A stretch of DNA of 64,000 nt, taken from Zygaena filipendulae (lineage: Eukaryota > Arthropoda > Insecta > Lepidoptera > Zygaenidae). Location of the stretch: the NCBI GenBank assembly GCA_907165275.2, contig OU015655.1, positions 11,296,501 through 11,360,500 of the forward strand, in the 5' to 3' direction. Both the position numbers and the translations under genes were made by a program. The notes beneath the pieces were generated by a model. The model did no database searches and was not told the origin of the DNA. It saw nothing but the letters and a program-made list of their open reading frames with translations. Positions 33,550 through 45,277 of the stretch are shown here, piece after piece (the stretch's first letter is position 1; every line of letters begins with the position of its first letter).

Positions 33550-36034
33550 AATACCTTTATGCATGGTAAACAAAAATAAGCCATGCGAAAATATCTATCG
33601 AATTCTTATATATGTATTAATATTTAGCAAATAATCGCTACGTTTTAAGAGTAGGCACTTCCATACTAATCGCTGAACCGATCTATGAAGGCATGTTGTG
33701 CCAACCTTACCAATGCAATGTATGACGCGGTCATAGGAATTTGGTTAAGTATTCCAAAGTTGGTAAAGAAGTTCGCGTTGTTGCAAGGGAGTGTCGACTG
33801 TCAGTGTTTCGAACAGTTCATTTATTACCGATCCTCCGGTGACCGGACCGTTTGTTCGGTGTTGCCGATATTGCTCATTCTATTCTCAAATTAAAATTTA
33901 TTCTCTCTAGGGAATAAGCCTGGGCGTTGGCTTTATTTGTTACATAGATTTTTATTGTATAATATTATTTTACATAAGGTCAGCGACTTTTATTATTTAT
34001 CCGAGGTGTGTCATACCTACTATACACCAAAGATGAGGTGAGGTTTAGTGGTGTTAGATTTATGTAATAGTATTTATGTTAATACATAAGTAGAATCCGC
34101 GATTCTGTACATTGAATATTTTTACCTAAAATTGAGAAGGATGATAAAACAAGAGTAACCAAGCAGAAAAAAAAGTTTTTAAAATTATTTTCTGTCTGTC
34201 TGTCTGTTCGCGAAAATCTCCGCATCTTCATGACCTTGGTTTTTAAGTTAATTGGCATAGTGCTCTTGAAATATTGCTCAGAAATAACATCCCAAAATTA
34301 GCATAGCATCTTATAGCGGTTGCAAATACTTATAACCTATTCTATACTAGTTGTGCCCCGCGGTTTCACCCGCGTGAAACGTTTTTATATAACAAGTATT
34401 TCAATATAATTATTACGTATATATGATATGCTTGGAACCTACATTACGGATGACACAAAAATATTGGATTTTTTTAGGTAAGTGCCGTATACTTTCATAT
34501 GCATATAGTGAAATCTGTCAATTTGGAATTACAAACAGACACAGTTGGATGTATGGATGTATGGATGCATAGATAATTTCTTATTTTCGTATAGTCGCAA
34601 CAGGCGCCTTGGATAAGTAGATTAATGCCAGTATCAGTTATTCTCCTAAATACCTAAATACTTACTAAATTGCTATTGACATTGGCAATTTAATGCGGTA
34701 AAAATTGAAAAACAAAGAAGTACAGCGGCCGTTCCTTTCAATGACATTTGACTAATCGGATTATCGGTTTTCATCGACGTATGGCATCGATTAGTGCCAC
34801 ATTGTCTCGACGGGTACGCACTCACGCATCAGCAAAGTAGCATTGGCAACATTTACATAATATATTATGTAGTTATGTATGCTTAATACCCCGTAATTTT
34901 TTTTTTACATCAATGCCTAGCATACGTTCTCAAGTTCCATATGCTAAAGAAATAAAAGATGCTTTTTTAAGTTAAACCTACTTGGTAGGTACTTATACGT
35001 ACGACAGGTCGAAAGTAAGTTTTTTGGTTTTCCAGTTAATAGGTAGTTTTTTTAAACTTTCCAACGCTTAGGCTTAATATTGTATCCCCATTTATATGTA
35101 GCATATTATAGGACATGGTTATATTACTAGTTACAACTGCTTACTGGAAATTTCTTTCTCACTTGACTTACTAGAAACACCATCAGGACATGTTCCAGTA
35201 GACTGTACACTTTCCAGTAGAGGTACATAATTGTTATGAATCTTTAAACAGTCTTACATCGAGGTAGACCTAATAGTTTTAATGAAAAATCTACATAATG
35301 AATTTAATGTCCCGTGAACTAACTCACGCAGTAGAAGCCGTCATTCAGTATTAAAAAATCCAAATCAGTTCAAGTTGGTACAACAATGACGACTAGTATT
35401 GGTTACCTACTATGGAAAAAAGTGCCTATCTATGTATAAGAACCTTAGCAAAAACATGCGTCCAAGTGCATTAAAATTATATCTAAGCCACGCCTCTTGC
35501 AAAAAATGTCTTGCATGTTTTTGGTTAAGCTGCCATTGCTGCCTAATGGAAGATTTATGTGATCTACGCAGGGTTGTGGCATTTACTTGATTAGTCTCTT
35601 TTATAATTAAAAAGTTTTAGGAAATTCCATTATGGGTAATTTACATTTCTAAATTGTACATTTCGTATGCTCATTTTGAGAAGGTGCAATGTATTTTAAA
35701 AGTTTTTATTTAACTTGCAATCTATGTACATATGTAAATATGTTTGTTTGGGTGGAATCTTGCAACTCAATTTTTAAGCAGATATCTTAAACCGATTGAG
35801 CTGAAAGTATACCTACACGTTAAATTTGGATTACAATGCATAGTTTATTCTCTTTAGTTCATATAAATAAAAGTTTGTTTTAAAAAAAAATTAAAGATGT
35901 TTTTGTACTTTTAATCATTTGAATTATACTATGTAGGTTTAGGTATACATTATTCTTGTGGCTTTCCTGTAAACTTCCTGTAATTTCAACGTCACAAGTA
36001 AACGATGAAAGGTTCATATTGAAAACTATGAACG
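33550..36034. other. Intron sequence with a decayed Helitron-like copy
   Basis: 34095-34385 holds scattered matches to the 58022-58319 element (AGAATCCGCGATTCTGTACA, TGTCTGTCTGTCTGTTCGCG, CCCGCGGTTTCACCCGCGTG), apparently broken and partly inverted. No exon seen in the rest. A Cys-rich 63-codon ORF at 35399-35590 has no support. Confidence 0.4.
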
Positions 36035-36142
36035 CATTTTAGAGCCCGTCTTTAGTAGCACTATTTAGAATTTTACTATGGCCATGCCAGCAATTTTCAT
36101 AGTAAAATTCTAAATAGTGTATTAAAGACGGGCTCTAAAATG
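36035..36142. mobile_element. Hairpin MITE, 46 bp arms
   Basis: Arms 36035-36080 and 36098-36142 are reverse complements (TTTTAGAGCCCGTCTTTAGT / AAAGACGGGCTCTAAAA) around a 17 bp loop, with few mismatches. Confidence 0.75.
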
Positions 36143-36901
36143 AAACGTAGTAAATTTCAATAGGAAAATTTCACCGTGTACCTACCGTATTTCGTTTTAA
36201 ATCTGCGATCTGAGAAGAATACTCGCATGTTTTCTTTAAAACCCACCCTTTTGAAGAAAATATACTCCGTATAATATTATTGTTTCGTCGTAAATGTAAA
36301 CTCGAAGGGAGCTCGCTTCATATTTTGTTACGTAAAAATAACCTGAAAGGATTTAATTTCATTCTTCTTCCTACATTTTGTCGAAGCTACCTCGCAAGTT
36401 ACATTTACTGCTAAATATTATACTCGTGTACGCATCAACGTATTCTATTCTAGGCGTTCAACGTAACTCTGTAATTGTGGCGCTAGTAAATAGTACGCTT
36501 TACCTTGTTACAAATTGTTATAACAAAACCCGAACATTCCAAAAAAATTAACAACAACATTCTGGAACATTTCAGGATAATCCGGATCGTGCTTTTCAAA
36601 TTCTGGGATATTCTTGATCGTCCCTCCCTTATGATGACCATCGGTAGTGATAGACCTTTTTACCATTATCTCCAAAAGTGAATCAAAACCAACCCCCCTT
36701 GCCGCAAACTATTATAGAAACTCTTCGTGAAAACCACCAGTTTTACAGCACCTGTATGAACCGACTTTATTTTTTCACCCTGATCCCGCGCCGATCCTGT
36801 CGCATGACGTATTGATGAGTGAAGAGTTAGAGCTTTGAGAATACGTGATTTGTTTATTCGAATAATACCGTTATCTATACATATATAATTATATATGTTA
36901 A
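36143..36901. other. Intron sequence, nothing assigned
   Basis: No repeat or exon recognised. Confidence 0.35.
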
Positions 36902-37445
36902 TCTAATATATCATCACATGTCACGTTCACGTGTCACGTTGTTTGTCCGTGATGGACTCCGAAACTACTGAATGGATTTTGATAAAATTTTGCAACCGTT
37001 TATAATATGGTCCAACTTAAAAGATAGGATAGTTTTTATCCCGGAATTAAAGCGGGGAACAGCTAATCACCGTAAACTACTGTCAGGGGTACAAAGAAGG
37101 ACGTAGAGTACTTTCTTCCCAGAATTCCCGCGGGAACTCCGAAATTACCGCGGATGAAATCGCGGGGGACAGCTAGTCTAATATATATAAATCACGTGTC
37201 ACGTTGTTTGTCCGCGATGGACTCCGAAACTACTGAATGGATTTTGATAAAATTTTGCAACCATTTATAGTATGGTCCAACTTAAAAGATAGGATAGTTT
37301 TTATTCCGGAATTCCCGAAATTACCGCGAATGAAATCGCGGGGGACAGCTAGTATATATATATAAAAATGAATCCCTATTTCCGTTGGTCACGGCATTAC
37401 GCGCGAACGGCTGGACCGCAGGATGAAACCGCCGCGCACAGCTCG
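36902..37445 (+). mobile_element. Head-to-tail array of four Helitron-like units
   Basis: Unit A 36902-37066 (starts TCTAATATATC, ends AACAGCTAA), truncated unit B 37067-37176 (ends GGGGGACAGCTAG), unit C 37177-37352 (starts TCTAATATATATAAATC, ends GGGGGACAGCTAG), unit D 37353-37445 (ends CGCACAGCTCG). A and C share the body GTCACGTTGTTTGTCCG ... ATGGACTCCGAAACTACTGA and are over 90% identical by eye. CTAG of B abuts TC of C with no spacer. Confidence 0.7.
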
Positions 37446-38742
37446 TGACCAATAAACGGCGCAAAAGGCTGACCACTGGTTCCTGGCCGGCCACTGGTGC
37501 TCTTATCCTATTATCAAATTCAAAATCCGCGAATACTGGCCTATGTCTGTCGGCGTCTGCGCGGCCGCGGCACGATAGATGTAAATACGTTTATACGCTC
37601 TGTATATAAAAGGAATGAAGGATATTATTTTGTCTGCCACGGAACGTGTCTGGCACGCTCAATGTCTGTAGATATAAATGGCCAACGGGCTTTTAATCGT
37701 TTCCGGTGAAATTTTCACAGTTCGTACCGTAGTGATCTAGTGAAATTCTTTTTTCCTTGCTAAGGTTGCCGGCTATTCCTGTAATGTATGAACGACCGGG
37801 CGAGTACAGAAATGCACGCTGTCATCGATGAATGTTTTAACTTTTCAAAGTTGGAAAAATGCTGTCACGAACTTTAAAAGAAAAAAAGAAAAGATCTTTG
37901 CGATGTTTAAGTAGATAAACACATTTTTCACATTTCATTATAAAAAAGTGGCATCGAAACCAATAAATCAACATTTTTTTATAATATTAATAAAAAAAAA
38001 TATTGTAAAATAAACATGTAAAGTATCTTGAAAATAAAGCTGGTTTTAAAAATACTGTTCTTATCAAATATAACACATTCTTCACAGATTTTAATATTGT
38101 GGAGAACAACAAGAAAAATAATTTTTAGCTTGCCCTTTTACCTTATCGAAATGCTGGTAGCCTTTTTGTTCTTTGCTAACACAAAGTATAACGTATGTAT
38201 TTACTACCAAATAAATACCTTTGAAAAAAATGGAAGTTAATTTTCTGGCTTGGCCGTTACTTCGTTTTTGCCCTGCGGCTGCAAATGTAATGTTTGAACT
38301 GCGTACTTGTACTTTGCGGCCGTAGTTTTTATTGTCCGGTGACCGCTTTGTTATGTTAAAAACAATACGAACATACTGGCCGCTCGGCCTTCGCATCTCT
38401 GCCCCCGGGACATGGGCGCTTGTATCCGACCTCAAGTCCGACCTTTACCGCATCCGCAATATTTGTGTGTCTTTATTAGAAACCCGCTTCAGTCTATTCA
38501 GAGTTAACCACTCGAGTGTGTTTACCGAATCCTTATTTACAAACTCCATAAACAAAAGGCCGAAAAGTGACACAATCGGTTTTCACCATTCCTTGTTGTA
38601 GATGCAAAATCAAAAATGGAAGTTAATTTATCACTTTACTTTTGGTCACAAGGGTATAAATTGTGAAGCCACTTATAAAACACATAAGCAATTAGTTAGA
38701 ATCTTCTATCTGTAAACGCGAAACTCTTGTATATTATGTATA
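37446..38742. other. Unassigned; TATA-like motif at about 37601
   Basis: Moderately GC-rich 37450-37720 contains TGTATATAAAAGGAATG (plus strand). 38230-38450 is also GC-rich. No splice-supported exon follows either, so a promoter is only a possibility. Confidence 0.25.
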
Positions 38743-38790
38743 ATATACAGGATGTCCCGTAAATCGACGTCAAGCCAGAACCAGGTGACA
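38743..38790 (+). repeat. Single end of an ACAGGATGTCCCGTAAATCG repeat
   Basis: TACAGGATGTCCCGTAAATC then GACGTCAAGCCAGAACCAGG is a recurrent insect repeat terminus; the opposite end was not found. Confidence 0.35.
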
Positions 38791-39314
38791 CAATTAGCTT
38801 ATATTGTTTTGATTCCTTAGTTTTAGGTAATATAATACCAAGCAATGTTATTAAAAAATATAATAAAATTGCTTGAAGTTTTAGCGAAAGTCAAAAGTAA
38901 AAAAACAATAAACGTAGGTACATCAATGTTTGCGACATTTACCTATTTTGGTGTCGTTAAATTTACAATGGCGGATTATTTATGTGTGCATTGAAATAAA
39001 TGATGTCTTGATTTGATTCCTTTGCCCTAAAGCTTGGAGAAAGATATTGCAGTCTATGACAGTTTATGGCACCATAAACTACAGTTTCTAACCATAAAAC
39101 GAAACTAATAAAAATACATTTATAGCAAATTAACCCTGGCTAAATGCACTATGTGAAAGTTTGATATAAATAAATAAAGAATTCCTGTTTTTCTTTCTTT
39201 TTTTTATGGACTTTCGCATATAATGTATTTAGCCAATTTAAAGTAAAATTAATTAGATTAATGTATTTTCTAATAAAATACTTCGCTGTACGATTTGAAA
39301 TTGCAAGCCACGGT

Positions 39315-39530
39315 ACTATCGCCTACAAGAACTTTCTCGGAGCTCTTGGAACTCCGAGAAAGTTCTTATACCGGAACCGAAGAAATCAGTTCGAAATATC
39401 ATAGGTAATTAGGTATATCTTCTTGAGGACATAAAAAACCGTCACTTTGAAAATTATTGTCCAATACAGCATTTTAACACAACAAAATTTTTAACTATAT
39501 TTTATCGACATGAAAATAAATGACCGAACC
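39315..39530 (-). repeat. Inverted copy of the 14985-15195 repeat
   Basis: Reverse of that copy, with an extra internal duplication of CTCCGAGAAAGTTCTT near 39330-39368, forming a small palindrome. Confidence 0.6.
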
Positions 39531-40016
39531 GCCATATCTTTGTTCCCGTCAAAGAACTCCCAATTCTTGTTTATAGGTTGGCGAGACAGGTATTTATATA
39601 CATATAAGTCACATTGTATGTTTGTGGATAAATAATTAGTAAATAATATGATGTTAAGTGGTATATTTAAGCCTCCTGTTTTGCTAATATTCATGTTGTT
39701 AGGCGAAAGCAGTTTCTAAAATCAGCAGGAGATCGCGCTATTTCGGATCGAATTTACCAAAACAAAACCTATGTGGTTGTGGTTTTGTTTTGCTAAATTA
39801 GTTCGAAAGTTATTGGTTTTCAGGTCAATACGTGTTGAAATAACCATTGACCGTAAACGACTTAGTCGTAAAAACCAATTCAGTGAGAACTTCAGTATGG
39901 TGGTTACAACTTACAGAAAAAACAATGCGCACGAAATCTGATCTCGATAGTTTGCAAAACATTGTTCATGACAACTACTTCTGTATTATTTCATAGTAGG
40001 TATATTATTTTGTACA

Positions 40017-40214
40017 TCCTACTAATATTATAAATGTGAAAGTGTGGATGTTTGGATGTTTGTTACTCAATCACGCATAAACGTGTGAACGGATTTGGGT
40101 GAAATTTGGCATGGACGTTTTCAGGGGTACAGAGAAGGACATAGGGTACTTTTATCCCGGAATTCCCGCGGGAACTCCGAAATTACCGCGGGTGAAACCG
40201 CGGGGCACAGCTAA
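40017..40214 (+). mobile_element. Complete Helitron-like element, A|TC...CTAA|T
   Basis: 198 bp. TCCTACTAATATTATAAATG, GTACAGAGAAGGACATAGGG, ACCGCGGGTGAAACCGCGGG, GCACAGCTAA. Sister of 31594-31797. Confidence 0.7.
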
Positions 40215-40611
40215 TACATAATATATTAATCGAATACCTCTGAAGATGATAAAGAATCATCAAATACATTTTTAATGGGCACAATGATACTAATCGCGTT
40301 TTGCAGACTGTAAGCAAATGACGATTTACTACAATTTTTATTTTTTCACAGTTATTAAAGGACAGAATTCTCAAAATATTTATTTTACATTTCAATTCAA
40401 TTAGGTCTCCTTAAATTCAGCATTAAAGTGACATATAAAAACTAAGAAAGTAAGAGGGAAACCGCTATCAAAGCAGCAAGTTGTTTGCATGGAGTTAAGA
40501 TAATCGGATTAGGCGTAGCCCGGCTTTGGGCAGTGGCGGCGGTAGCGCCCTCTCAAGGGCTGGAGGAAACATTACTAGTAGGTAACTAGAAGTTTGTGCT
40601 AGCTGACCTTA
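40215..40611. other. Intron sequence, nothing assigned
   Basis: A short GC-rich word cluster at 40511-40565 (GCGTAGCCCGGCTTTGGGCA) is not shared elsewhere in the window. Confidence 0.3.
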
Positions 40612-40820
40612 CGGCCGCACTTAGAGTCGTTTTAATGATTACTTAATTTTAACTTATTCAGGTTATTACGAACGTAACTTATAACGTATTAACAAGTAAG
40701 TTAAATTAAGTTAAATGCCAATTAACAATAACCTAATGAACGTCTCTGAGTGCGGCAGTTTTGTTTCTAAGATCTTTACTTAAAGTTAAGTAATCATTAA
40801 AACCACTCTGAGTGCGGCCG
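40612..40820. mobile_element. Near-palindromic MITE, CGGCCGCACT family (copy 2)
   Basis: CGGCCGCACTTAGAGTCG ... CTCTGAGTGCGGCCG; 209 bp, somewhat shorter and more diverged than the other two. Confidence 0.7.
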
Positions 40821-41004
40821 TTAGACGAATATCGTATCAACTCTCATTTCCCAGGAAACATAATTAAAACGGTTTATTAAAACCATAAAAAGAAGCATTA
40901 TTTTGGAAAATTTTATACAATTTGTTAGTTTTGTAACAGAAATCCTATACCACCTGTGTGTGTAGGTATATTAAAAATTATGTTTCTCTGTTTGTCTCTT
41001 ATAT

Positions 41005-41075
41005 TCCAGTCGTAATAAAAAAATGCAGTCGAATTCAGAACCTCCTCCTTTTTTGAAGTTGGTTAAAAATCCGAT
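41005..41075 (-). repeat. ACCGACTTC-type repeat fragment
   Basis: TGCAGTCGAATTCAGAACCT CCTCCTTTTTTGAAGTTGG is the reverse of the lepidopteran CCGACTTCAAAAAAGGAGGAGG repeat; compare 52297-52352. Confidence 0.5.
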
Positions 41076-41404
41076 AACTGAGTAAACTTAGCGATCACCA
41101 TGTCTCTCTGCTAGTCAAAAGATTCCACTACAGTTATATCTATCTAATATTTAAAATATTATCTAATAAAAACTAGCTTTAGTGACGTTTTCTGTCCTTG
41201 CCAACACAAAAAATGCTGGCCATAAGTACGCTGACGTATTTATATAGTTCGGCTGCGACATAGATACGACGTACCTCGATTGGGAAGCCTTACAAATCGT
41301 TACAAAGGTCAGTGATTTAATATCGCTCTACAGTCTGCCCTGCCCTTCACCGATTGGGCGGAATTTATTTGGATACTGATTACTGATACAATTGTTTTGT
41401 ACTG

Positions 41405-41945
41405 GTAGTTTTCCCGACGTTTTACTCGCGTGAATATCGGATTTTATTCGGAAAATCTTTTTCTTCTTCTTCTTACTCGTTTTCTCATGACTGAGGGTCG
41501 GACTATTCTGAACGACACGTTACAGCAGGGCTCTCCAGGCAGTCCTATTCTCCGCCTTGCGCATGGATGCCTGGATGCTGCACTTCGTGGCCTCCTTCAC
41601 CATATGTCAGTCCAACGGGATGGCAACTTCTGAGTTCTGCGACCACTCTTGCCCTCAACGCGCCTGACAATAATCATCTTCTCCAAGCTGTTTGGTTCCC
41701 GTCTGGTCAGGTGACTGAAGTACTGTAGGAGTCGCTGCATAGTGCATACTTACACAACTCTATTTTTCGCAACAAAAATATTTTAGGTGAAAATCTAGAA
41801 CGTATTCAGTGACTTGAGGTATCCCACCGGAACACTTTGTTCTATTCCCATGCTATTCAAGGAACCATGTAGCTTTCTATCAATATTACATTTTTAGAAT
41901 CAGTTCAGTAGTTCCAGAGATTACCCTCTCCCTTTACAAATAAAC
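41405..41945 (-). mobile_element. Helitron-like element split by another repeat
   Basis: Left part 41405-41455 (TTTCCCGACGTTTTACTCGC GTGAATATCGG) and right part 41830-41945 (ACCATGTAGCTTTCTATCAA, CAGTTCAGTAGTTCCAGAGA) read as one element separated by a foreign segment. Confidence 0.45.
41457..41760. repeat. Interspersed repeat inserted in the element above
   Basis: TTCTTCTTCTTCTT, TCATGACTGAGGGTCGGACT, GGGATGGCAACTTCTGAG and GTACTGTAGGAGTCGCTGCA form a set I know as a lepidopteran interspersed repeat. The 67-codon ORF in it is not meaningful. Confidence 0.5.
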
Positions 41946-42239
41946 AAAAGGGTGAGGTAACGCATCCTTTAACATTCGCAATTGGTCAAAACTAACAAAA
42001 TACGAGCAAATAAGCACTACAAATCTCACATTAACAGCCCACGCCGATTGCGTTATTTTCGAACGATATTATCAAGATAAAACCGGTGAAATTACACATA
42101 CTTAGGTTCTTGTTTTTGTCTCTGTGCTCGTTCAAGCTCGGCAAAGGTTTGTGTTCCAAATAAGAAGTAGAATCGTCATTTTAAATAATCGGGGTGATAC
42201 GAAAATGCCTAAAATAATTTTATTATATCACTACATATT

Positions 42240-42456
42240 TTAAAACAAAATCCTTAACCGCGTCCTTCTGTGTGTCTGCAGTCTGTCCGTTTGCGATAAA
42301 CTCAACACTACTTAACAAATGTTCATGTGGTCTTGAAACATTCTATATAGGTACCTATATAGAATGTTTCAAGAGGTAGGTTTATACGTACCTATTGTTT
42401 ATCCTGGAATTCCCGCGGGAACTCCGAAATTACCGCGGTTGAAACCGCGGGGGACA
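42240..42456 (+). mobile_element. Helitron-like element with internal 42 bp palindrome
   Basis: CCTTCTGTGTGTCTGCAGTC ... CCGCGGTTGAAACCGCGGGG GACAGCTA. Contains the perfect palindrome at 42332-42373. Confidence 0.6.
42332..42373. repeat. Perfect 42 bp palindrome
   Basis: CTTGAAACATTCTATATAG meets its exact reverse complement at the centre GGTACC; no loop and no mismatch. Confidence 0.9.
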
Positions 42457-42835
42457 GCTATAGTGAATGATAAAGGTTTTGTTTTGATAATGTCGTTATG
42501 AAATAGCGCGTTCGGTCCCTTGATCTGTGCCGTGCTCTCGTACTTTTGGCAGAGGGGGATCATCCATCAATAACGTTTCATATTTATTAAATACTCTAAG
42601 GTTCTCAATCATCAAACAAATCGAGCGCGCTTCGTCGACCTCGATTCGCTCCATTTCTATGTATGTGTGCACTAGAAATTTGACAAACGACCGTTTTATT
42701 GATTACTATAATATCGATTATGCGTAACTTTGCCCTTTGAGACAGACTCTCTAATAAGTCATACTATAACAATCCTGAGATTTATTCAATTGAGTATTTC
42801 CACACGCCACATATTACGAGGCCTTCTTTTAACAC

Positions 42836-42967
42836 TAAGGGCGGCGCCACAGTCTCGGTGGCAGCGGTGGCGGCGGCAGTAAAAACAAATGGTAGACAAC
42901 ATACGAAGTCGGCCACAGCTATCAGCGGCGCGAGTTGTGGCCTACTCTTAGACTGTGGCCAAGGGGT
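42836..42967. mobile_element. GC-rich MITE with GCCACAGTCT ends
   Basis: GGCGGCGCCACAGTCTCGG at the left against AGACTGTGGCC at the right; core GGTGGCGGCGGCAG. 132 bp. Confidence 0.5.
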
Positions 42968-43346
42968 AAGAGAATAAATAGGTAATAATAGAAATGTGGC
43001 TTGAATATTCGAAATATTGAGAATTGAGTGAAATCTAAAATTGTATTCTTTCAACTAACTTGGTACAGGTGCTTTGTAGAGTTCAAAAACTTTAGATAAA
43101 TGGAAACGGTTCTGCCCTTATAAGTTCACTACCGTGTTCGTTTTTAACAATGGCTTTTCTCAAAAACTGAGTTAGTAACGTATGTAAAAAATTTAACTTA
43201 GCAAATAGATCTTTATGATGCGCACGTTATCTGTGTTGTTGTATATTGCTCGACAATAAGTGGACAGAGAATAGTTTTTTGATTAAAATTGGTATCACAC
43301 CTTCAGAAGAATAAAAAAAAATCTAGTAGCTCACTAAGAATTCTAA

Positions 43347-43583
43347 CGGCCGCACTCAGAGTCGTCTTTAATGATTACATAGTTAAGTATAGATTTTTAA
43401 AACAAAACTGCCGCAATCAGAGACGTTCAGTAAATTAATGTTAGTTGGCATTTAACGAGATGTAACTTAGATAGTTAAATGCCAATTAACATTAATTTAT
43501 TAAACTTGTCTGATGGCGGCAGTTTTGTTTTAAAAATCTATACTTAACTAAGTAATCATTAAAGTCGACTCTGAGTGCGGCGG
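43347..43583. mobile_element. Near-palindromic MITE, CGGCCGCACTC family (copy 3)
   Basis: CGGCCGCACTCAGAGTCG ... GTCGACTCTGAGTGCGG; 237 bp, same length as 18763-18999. Confidence 0.75.
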
Positions 43584-43634
43584 TTAAAACCACAGTGTTA
43601 GTAGGTTAGATAGTAAGTCATAGCTGTTTACAGG

Positions 43635-43736
43635 AAAATGGCCATGTTGACTAATTTTTTTTTAGTCCGTCTTGTAGATTAATAAAAAATATTGGACACG
43701 TATTTTTTATTTTTTTACGTAATCAAAAAATAAATC
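43635..43736. mobile_element. AATGGG-family element, truncated
   Basis: ATGGCCATGTTGACTAATTT to TTTTACGTAATCAAAAAATA; the remaining two thirds are gone. Confidence 0.6.
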
Positions 43737-44739
43737 TAATCTTTCTCATCTCATCTAATCGTTCTCAGCAACAATCAAATTATCCGTTTCCTATAATTAT
43801 TTCGGGACCATAAAAGTATAAGTAGGTATACGTAATTTTAATGAAAATCTGTTTAGCCTTTATGGATAAACAATTTTCAATGACACACAAATGGTGAAGT
43901 AAATTGGTTTATTTTTTGAATGGCTGAAACTAGGTTATTTTACTGTAACGAGAATGTCACTCAACGTGTCTCGAGACTTGTCGCTGTTCGCAGAACGTTG
44001 ATAGACTTGTTTTATTACAATGACCACGGGGAACTAAGCTGGGTTTGTCACATCTACATAACGGCCTGAAACCATAAATAAGGGTAAATCCAAGATAACA
44101 CTGTCACGGTCTAGTTGACAAGTGGCGTGATTGTGTTAATTAATTGTATTAATTGTGTGACGTCACTTGTTGCTGATAGCTGATAGTAAATCTGTTTAGT
44201 AAATCTAGGGTCACTCGCTATAAAAAATTCATATCTTCAAAGTTTTTTTTTTGGTATTTATTTCTTCATATAACAAGAGTCAATACCGATTTTAGATTTC
44301 GATGATCTTTTTCATATTATGTTGAAATAATATGAAAAAGGTTAGTTTATAAGGTGCAGTTCTACTCGTAGGTATCATCAAAAATTAATATTTACCCTAT
44401 GTTACGGTTTACCTATAAACAAAGTAAGTACAAGTGGGATGACATGGAGGTCGTTGTTTCTTCTCCAAAATAATTTATCTGTACATATATTAAATAAAAT
44501 TAACGTGTTTGTACTTTGTATCATCGAAGTAACAGCTTTTTTTACTAAAATGCATGTGAATGTGACATGCCATCAAAATCGGGATATTTCTGTAATATTT
44601 ATAACTAGTTACGAAATATTACACCCTTCTATCTATAATAAAACTAGCATCGCTCACCAAACTAAAAAAAGCATAATATACTATGAAATATCAAAAATAT
44701 TTCTTTAATAAATAATTAATGGTTCACACATTTATTTAC
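43737..44739. other. Intron sequence; hairpin at 44308-44341 and TGACGTCA at 44158-44165
   Basis: CTTTTTCATATTAT...ATAATATGAAAAAG is a short hairpin. The isolated TGACGTCA is outside any AATGGG copy. No exon seen. Confidence 0.35.
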
Positions 44740-44943
44740 AACTAAATGTTCCCCGCGGTTTCACCCGCGTTAATTTTGGATATCCCGCGGGAATTCCGTA
44801 AATAAAAGTACCCTATGTGTTATTCTGATGTATAAGCTATATTATCGTAAAGTTTAATTGAAATCCATTCAATAGTTTTTGCGTGAAAGAGTAACAAACA
44901 TCCATACATACACACAAATTTTCGCGTTTATAATATTTGTAAG
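44740..44943 (-). mobile_element. Helitron-like element
   Basis: ACTAAATGTTCCCCGCGGTT, TATCCCGCGGGAATTCCG, GTGAAAGAGTAACAAACATC, end GCGTTTATAATATTTGTAAG. Close relative at 56446-56657. Confidence 0.6.
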
Positions 44944-45277
44944 AATACTTTTGGAACCATTTAAATACAGCAATAATTGAAAGCAAAATCTGCTAAGTTG
45001 CACAGCCACTGTAGGTGGTTTTCATTACAACTGTTTTTACTACATGTTAGGAAATTATGTTTTTTTATAGCAGTTAGAAAAGAAAGAAAGAATCCGTATT
45101 TGGCATATACATAGTATATTAAGTTAAAAAAGTATAAAACAGGTTTTTAATAAAAAAAAATTAAAATTAAAATACTAAGAGCTCGTCCAGGATTCAGCTG
45201 CATCCCGATAGCGCTAGCGGCGTCACTGGCGGGTTTCGTCATTAGCTCGTGTTCGGTTAAAGATCGGTTAGACTTAC

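Noticed and set aside
35399..35590. 63-codon Cys-rich ORF resembling a secreted peptide
   Set aside because: No signal peptide and no regular Cys spacing.
36902..37445. CRISPR-like direct repeats
   Set aside because: Few, unequal units with transposon ends in a eukaryotic intron; not a CRISPR array.
37595..37720. TATA box TGTATATAAAAGG as start of a separate plus-strand gene
   Set aside because: No credible exon follows and TATA-like words are frequent in AT-rich DNA.
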